DNA of 8,085 nt, taken from contig CAAEUQ010000131.1 of the NCBI GenBank assembly GCA_900759005.1, forward strand, positions 1 to 8,085, given 5' to 3'. The translations under genes and the position numbers were made by a program. This DNA comes from Clostridia bacterium. GTDB lineage: Bacteria > Bacillota > Clostridia > Christensenellales > Aristaeellaceae. Below the pieces are notes generated by a model. The model did not search any database, was not told the origin of the DNA, and was given only the letters and a program-made list of their open reading frames with translations. Shown one piece after another: positions 6,397 to 8,085 of this stretch. How positions within the stretch are numbered: position 1 is the stretch's first letter; each line of letters opens with the position of its first letter.

Positions 6397-6876
6397 TCAC
6401 ACCTCCTCGTCGAGCAGCACTTTTAAGTGTTCGCGCGCGCGGGCGAGACGTTTGCGCACGGTGGGCGGGCGAATGCCGAGCGCGGATGCGATCTCGTGCG
6501 ATTTCAGCCCGTCGAAATACGAAAGCGTCAGGATCGTTCGCTCCTGAATCGGAAGCGATTCCAGCGCGTCGAGCAGCGCGGTATCGCGAATTTCCGCACG
6601 GGCGTTCAGCTTTTCCGGTTCTGTAAGCGCGACGCGCGAATGCCAGCCGGTGCGCAGCAGCGAGATCGTTCGGTTGATTGCCGCGCGAATCAGCCATGCA
6701 CGGCGGTTTTCCTCGCGCTCAAATTCCGGGTTCTTCTGAACCAGCGCGATCAGAACATCCTGACAAACGTCCTCCGCGTCGTGGTGATTGCCGGTGCGAA
6801 CATACGCGAGGCGATAGAGCATCGGCGCGTAAGCGTCCATGACCGCGCGAACGTCCGCGGCGTCGTTCAGGCGCAT
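6397..6876 (-). CDS. ECF-type RNA polymerase sigma factor (sigma-70 family)
   Basis: A 159-residue cytoplasmic protein with only regions 2 and 4 of sigma-70, the layout of extracytoplasmic-function sigma factors. Region 2 spans about 11-75, with the helix DAEDVCQDVLIAL (33-45) that contacts core polymerase and the -10 element, then RRAWLIRAAINRTISLLR. Region 4 spans about 101-153: ALESLPIQERTILTLSYFDG, then the helix-turn-helix SHEIASALGIRPPTVRKRLARAREHL (the -35 reader). The ATG is preceded by GGAGG (6884-6888 on the + strand, seven-base spacing). The gene follows uvrA on the same strand but is separated from it by a terminator, and its last codons contain the ribosome binding site of the next gene, so sigma and presumed anti-sigma are co-translated. 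Its ECF subgroup cannot be named from this sequence. Confidence 0.93.
   Translation of the reverse strand: MRLNDAADVRAVMDAYAPMLYRLAYVRTGNHHDAEDVCQDVLIALVQKNPEFEREENRRAWLIRAAINRTISLLRTGWHSRVALTEPEKLNARAEIRDTALLDALESLPIQERTILTLSYFDGLKSHEIASALGIRPPTVRKRLARAREHLKVLLDEEV
6402..6407 (-). promoter_or_regulatory. Ribosome binding site inside the sigma gene for the anti-sigma gene
   Basis: AGGAGG on the - strand overlaps the final Glu-Glu-Val codons of the sigma gene and lies eight bases before the ATG at 6393. With only three bases between stop and start, translation of the two proteins is very likely coupled. Confidence 0.85.
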
Positions 6877-6927
6877 ACCATCTCCTCCCTTCCCAAATAA
6901 AGACGCGCGAGGGGTGCGGAATGTGAC

Positions 6928-6955
6928 AAAAATCCCGGAAAGTTTCCTTCCCGGG
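6928..6955 (-). terminator. Intrinsic terminator of uvrA
   Basis: On the - strand CCCGGGAA pairs with TTTCCGGG (eight pairs, one of them G-U) around GGAAAC, followed by A and five T. It starts seven bases after the uvrA stop codon. About 50 bases remain before the sigma start codon, in which any sigma promoter must lie or be overlapped by this hairpin. No convincing promoter was found there. Confidence 0.85.
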
Positions 6956-6961
6956 AGAAAA

Positions 6962-8085
6962 TTATCGATTCAGAATCTGCTTCAGATATGCGCCGGTAAA
7001 GCTCTTTTCGCATTCGGCAACCTGCTCGGGCGTGCCGGTCGCGACGATCGTGCCGCCGCCGTCGCCGCCCTCCGGCCCGAGATCGAGAATGTAATCCGCA
7101 ATCTTGATCACGTCCAGATTGTGCTCGATGATCACCAGCGAATTGCCCGCATCCGCCAGCCGCTGGAGAATCTCGTTCAGGCGCTCCACGTCGCCGGTGT
7201 GCAGGCCGGTGGTCGGCTCGTCGAGAATGTACATCGTGCGTCCGGTCGCCGCGCGCGAAAGCTCGGTCGCCAGCTTGATGCGCTGCGCTTCACCGCCGGA
7301 CAGCGTCGTGGACGATTGTCCGAGCTTGACATAGCCCAGCCCCACGTCGTGCATGGTTTGCAGTTTGTTTGCGAGCTTCGGAAGCGCTCGGAAGAAATCG
7401 AGCGCCTCGTCGACCGTCATTTCCAGCACGTCGTAAATGCTCTTGCCCTTATAGCGAACCTCGAGCGTTTCGCGGTTATAGCGCTTGCCGCCGCACACGT
7501 CGCACGGCACGTATACGTCGGACAGGAAGTGCATTTCGATCTTCACGATGCCGTCGCCCGAGCACGCTTCGCAGCGGCCGCCCTTGACATTGAAGCTGAA
7601 GCGGTTCGGCTTGTAGCCGCGCGCCTTCGCATCCGGCGTTGCGGCAAATACATCGCGAATCAGGTCGAACAGTCCGGTGTACGTCGCTGGATTCGAGCGC
7701 GGCGTGCGGCCGATCGGCGTCTGGTCGATGGCGATCACCTTGTCGAGCGCTTCCGTGCCGTCGATGCCGTCGCACGCGCCCGCGCGCAGCCGAGAACGAT
7801 TCAGTGTTCCCGAAAGGGATTTGAACAGAATTTCGTTGACCAGCGAGGATTTGCCGCTGCCGGACACGCCGGTGACGCAGGTAATCACGCCGAGCGGGAA
7901 CTTCGCGGTGATGTTCTTTAAGTTGTTCGCGCGCGCGCCGCGCACGGTGAGCCAGCCCTTCGGCGTCCGGCGCGTTTCCGGAATGGGTACGCGGCGTTTG
8001 CCGGACAGGTATTGACCGGTAAGTGAATTGGGATTTTCCATGATTTCCGCGGGCGTGCCCGCCGCGACGACGCGGCCGCCGTTCA
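6962..8085 (-). CDS. uvrA: Excinuclease ABC subunit UvrA, C-terminal part
   Basis: The last 373 residues of UvrA, the damage-recognition ATPase of nucleotide excision repair, which loads UvrB at lesions. The reading frame is open to the right edge and reads NGGRVVAAGTPAEIMENPNS there, so the Met at 8041 is internal; full-length UvrA is about 940 residues. Visible in order are the second Walker A motif GVSGSGKSS (about 7870-7844), the C-terminal zinc finger with its two C-x2-C pairs (CEAC and CDVC), the ABC signature TLSGGEAQRIKLATELS, Walker B MYILDEPTTGLH, and the switch histidine in IIEHNLDVIK. The end, SFTGAYLKQILNR, is typical. All key residues are intact. The terminator at 6928-6955 separates it from the sigma gene downstream. 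uvrB, often a neighbour, is not in the window. Confidence 0.98.
   Translation of the reverse strand, partial: NGGRVVAAGTPAEIMENPNSLTGQYLSGKRRVPIPETRRTPKGWLTVRGARANNLKNITAKFPLGVITCVTGVSGSGKSSLVNEILFKSLSGTLNRSRLRAGACDGIDGTEALDKVIAIDQTPIGRTPRSNPATYTGLFDLIRDVFAATPDAKARGYKPNRFSFNVKGGRCEACSGDGIVKIEMHFLSDVYVPCDVCGGKRYNRETLEVRYKGKSIYDVLEMTVDEALDFFRALPKLANKLQTMHDVGLGYVKLGQSSTTLSGGEAQRIKLATELSRAATGRTMYILDEPTTGLHTGDVERLNEILQRLADAGNSLVIIEHNLDVIKIADYILDLGPEGGDGGGTIVATGTPEQVAECEKSFTGAYLKQILNR

Noticed and set aside
6922..6947. Possible self-regulated ECF promoter: GGAAAC in the loop of the uvrA terminator followed by TGTC on the - strand
   Set aside because: The gap between the two elements is about 13 bases, shorter than the usual 15-17, and GGAAAC is explained as the hairpin loop. 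A TTGTCA at 6929-6924 has no -10 partner at proper spacing. A CGTC at 6905-6902 lacks a GGAAC-like partner.
6839..7921. A 360-codon open frame on the + strand opposite uvrA
   Set aside because: The - strand frame holds intact Walker, zinc finger and ABC signature motifs, so this is a shadow. It also crosses the uvrA terminator and the start of the sigma gene.

Overview
The window looks like the chromosome of a GC-rich Clostridia-type (Bacillota) bacterium. The evidence is the end of a division and cell-wall (dcw) cluster in the order ftsW, divIB/ftsQ, ftsA, ftsZ, strong AGGAGG-like ribosome binding sites, a consensus TATAAT promoter, an FtsZ that begins MLDFEM (close to the MLEFD start common in clostridial FtsZ), and a strong preference for G/C at third codon positions. 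The exact family cannot be named from this sequence. Nothing indicates a mobile element, prophage, CRISPR array, tRNA or rRNA.

Left part (1-4304, + strand): the 3' end of ftsW, cut by the window edge, is followed closely by divIB/ftsQ and a GC-rich hairpin. A spacer of about 230 bases then carries a good sigma-A type promoter flanked by palindromes. It drives ftsA and ftsZ, which end at a clear intrinsic terminator. These genes supply a septal glycan polymerase (FtsW), a periplasm-facing scaffold (DivIB), the membrane tether of the ring (FtsA) and the ring GTPase (FtsZ). The FtsA is divergent: its two phosphate-binding loops have lost the usual signature while the adenosine motif is kept.

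Middle (4315-4926): a small uncharacterised gene, probably of the DUF6933 family, lies just past the ftsZ terminator and has no evident Shine-Dalgarno sequence. A hairpin separates it from the convergent genes on the other strand.

Right part (4927-8085, - strand): reading leftwards from the right edge come the C-terminal part of uvrA (nucleotide excision repair), its terminator, an ECF-type sigma factor, and a coupled single-pass membrane protein that is probably its anti-sigma factor. That protein has SH3-like repeats and an unassigned C-terminal domain outside the cell. This sigma/sensor pair is the best candidate for a little-described system: it resembles an envelope-sensing switch, but lacks the zinc anti-sigma motif and has only a short cytoplasmic segment.
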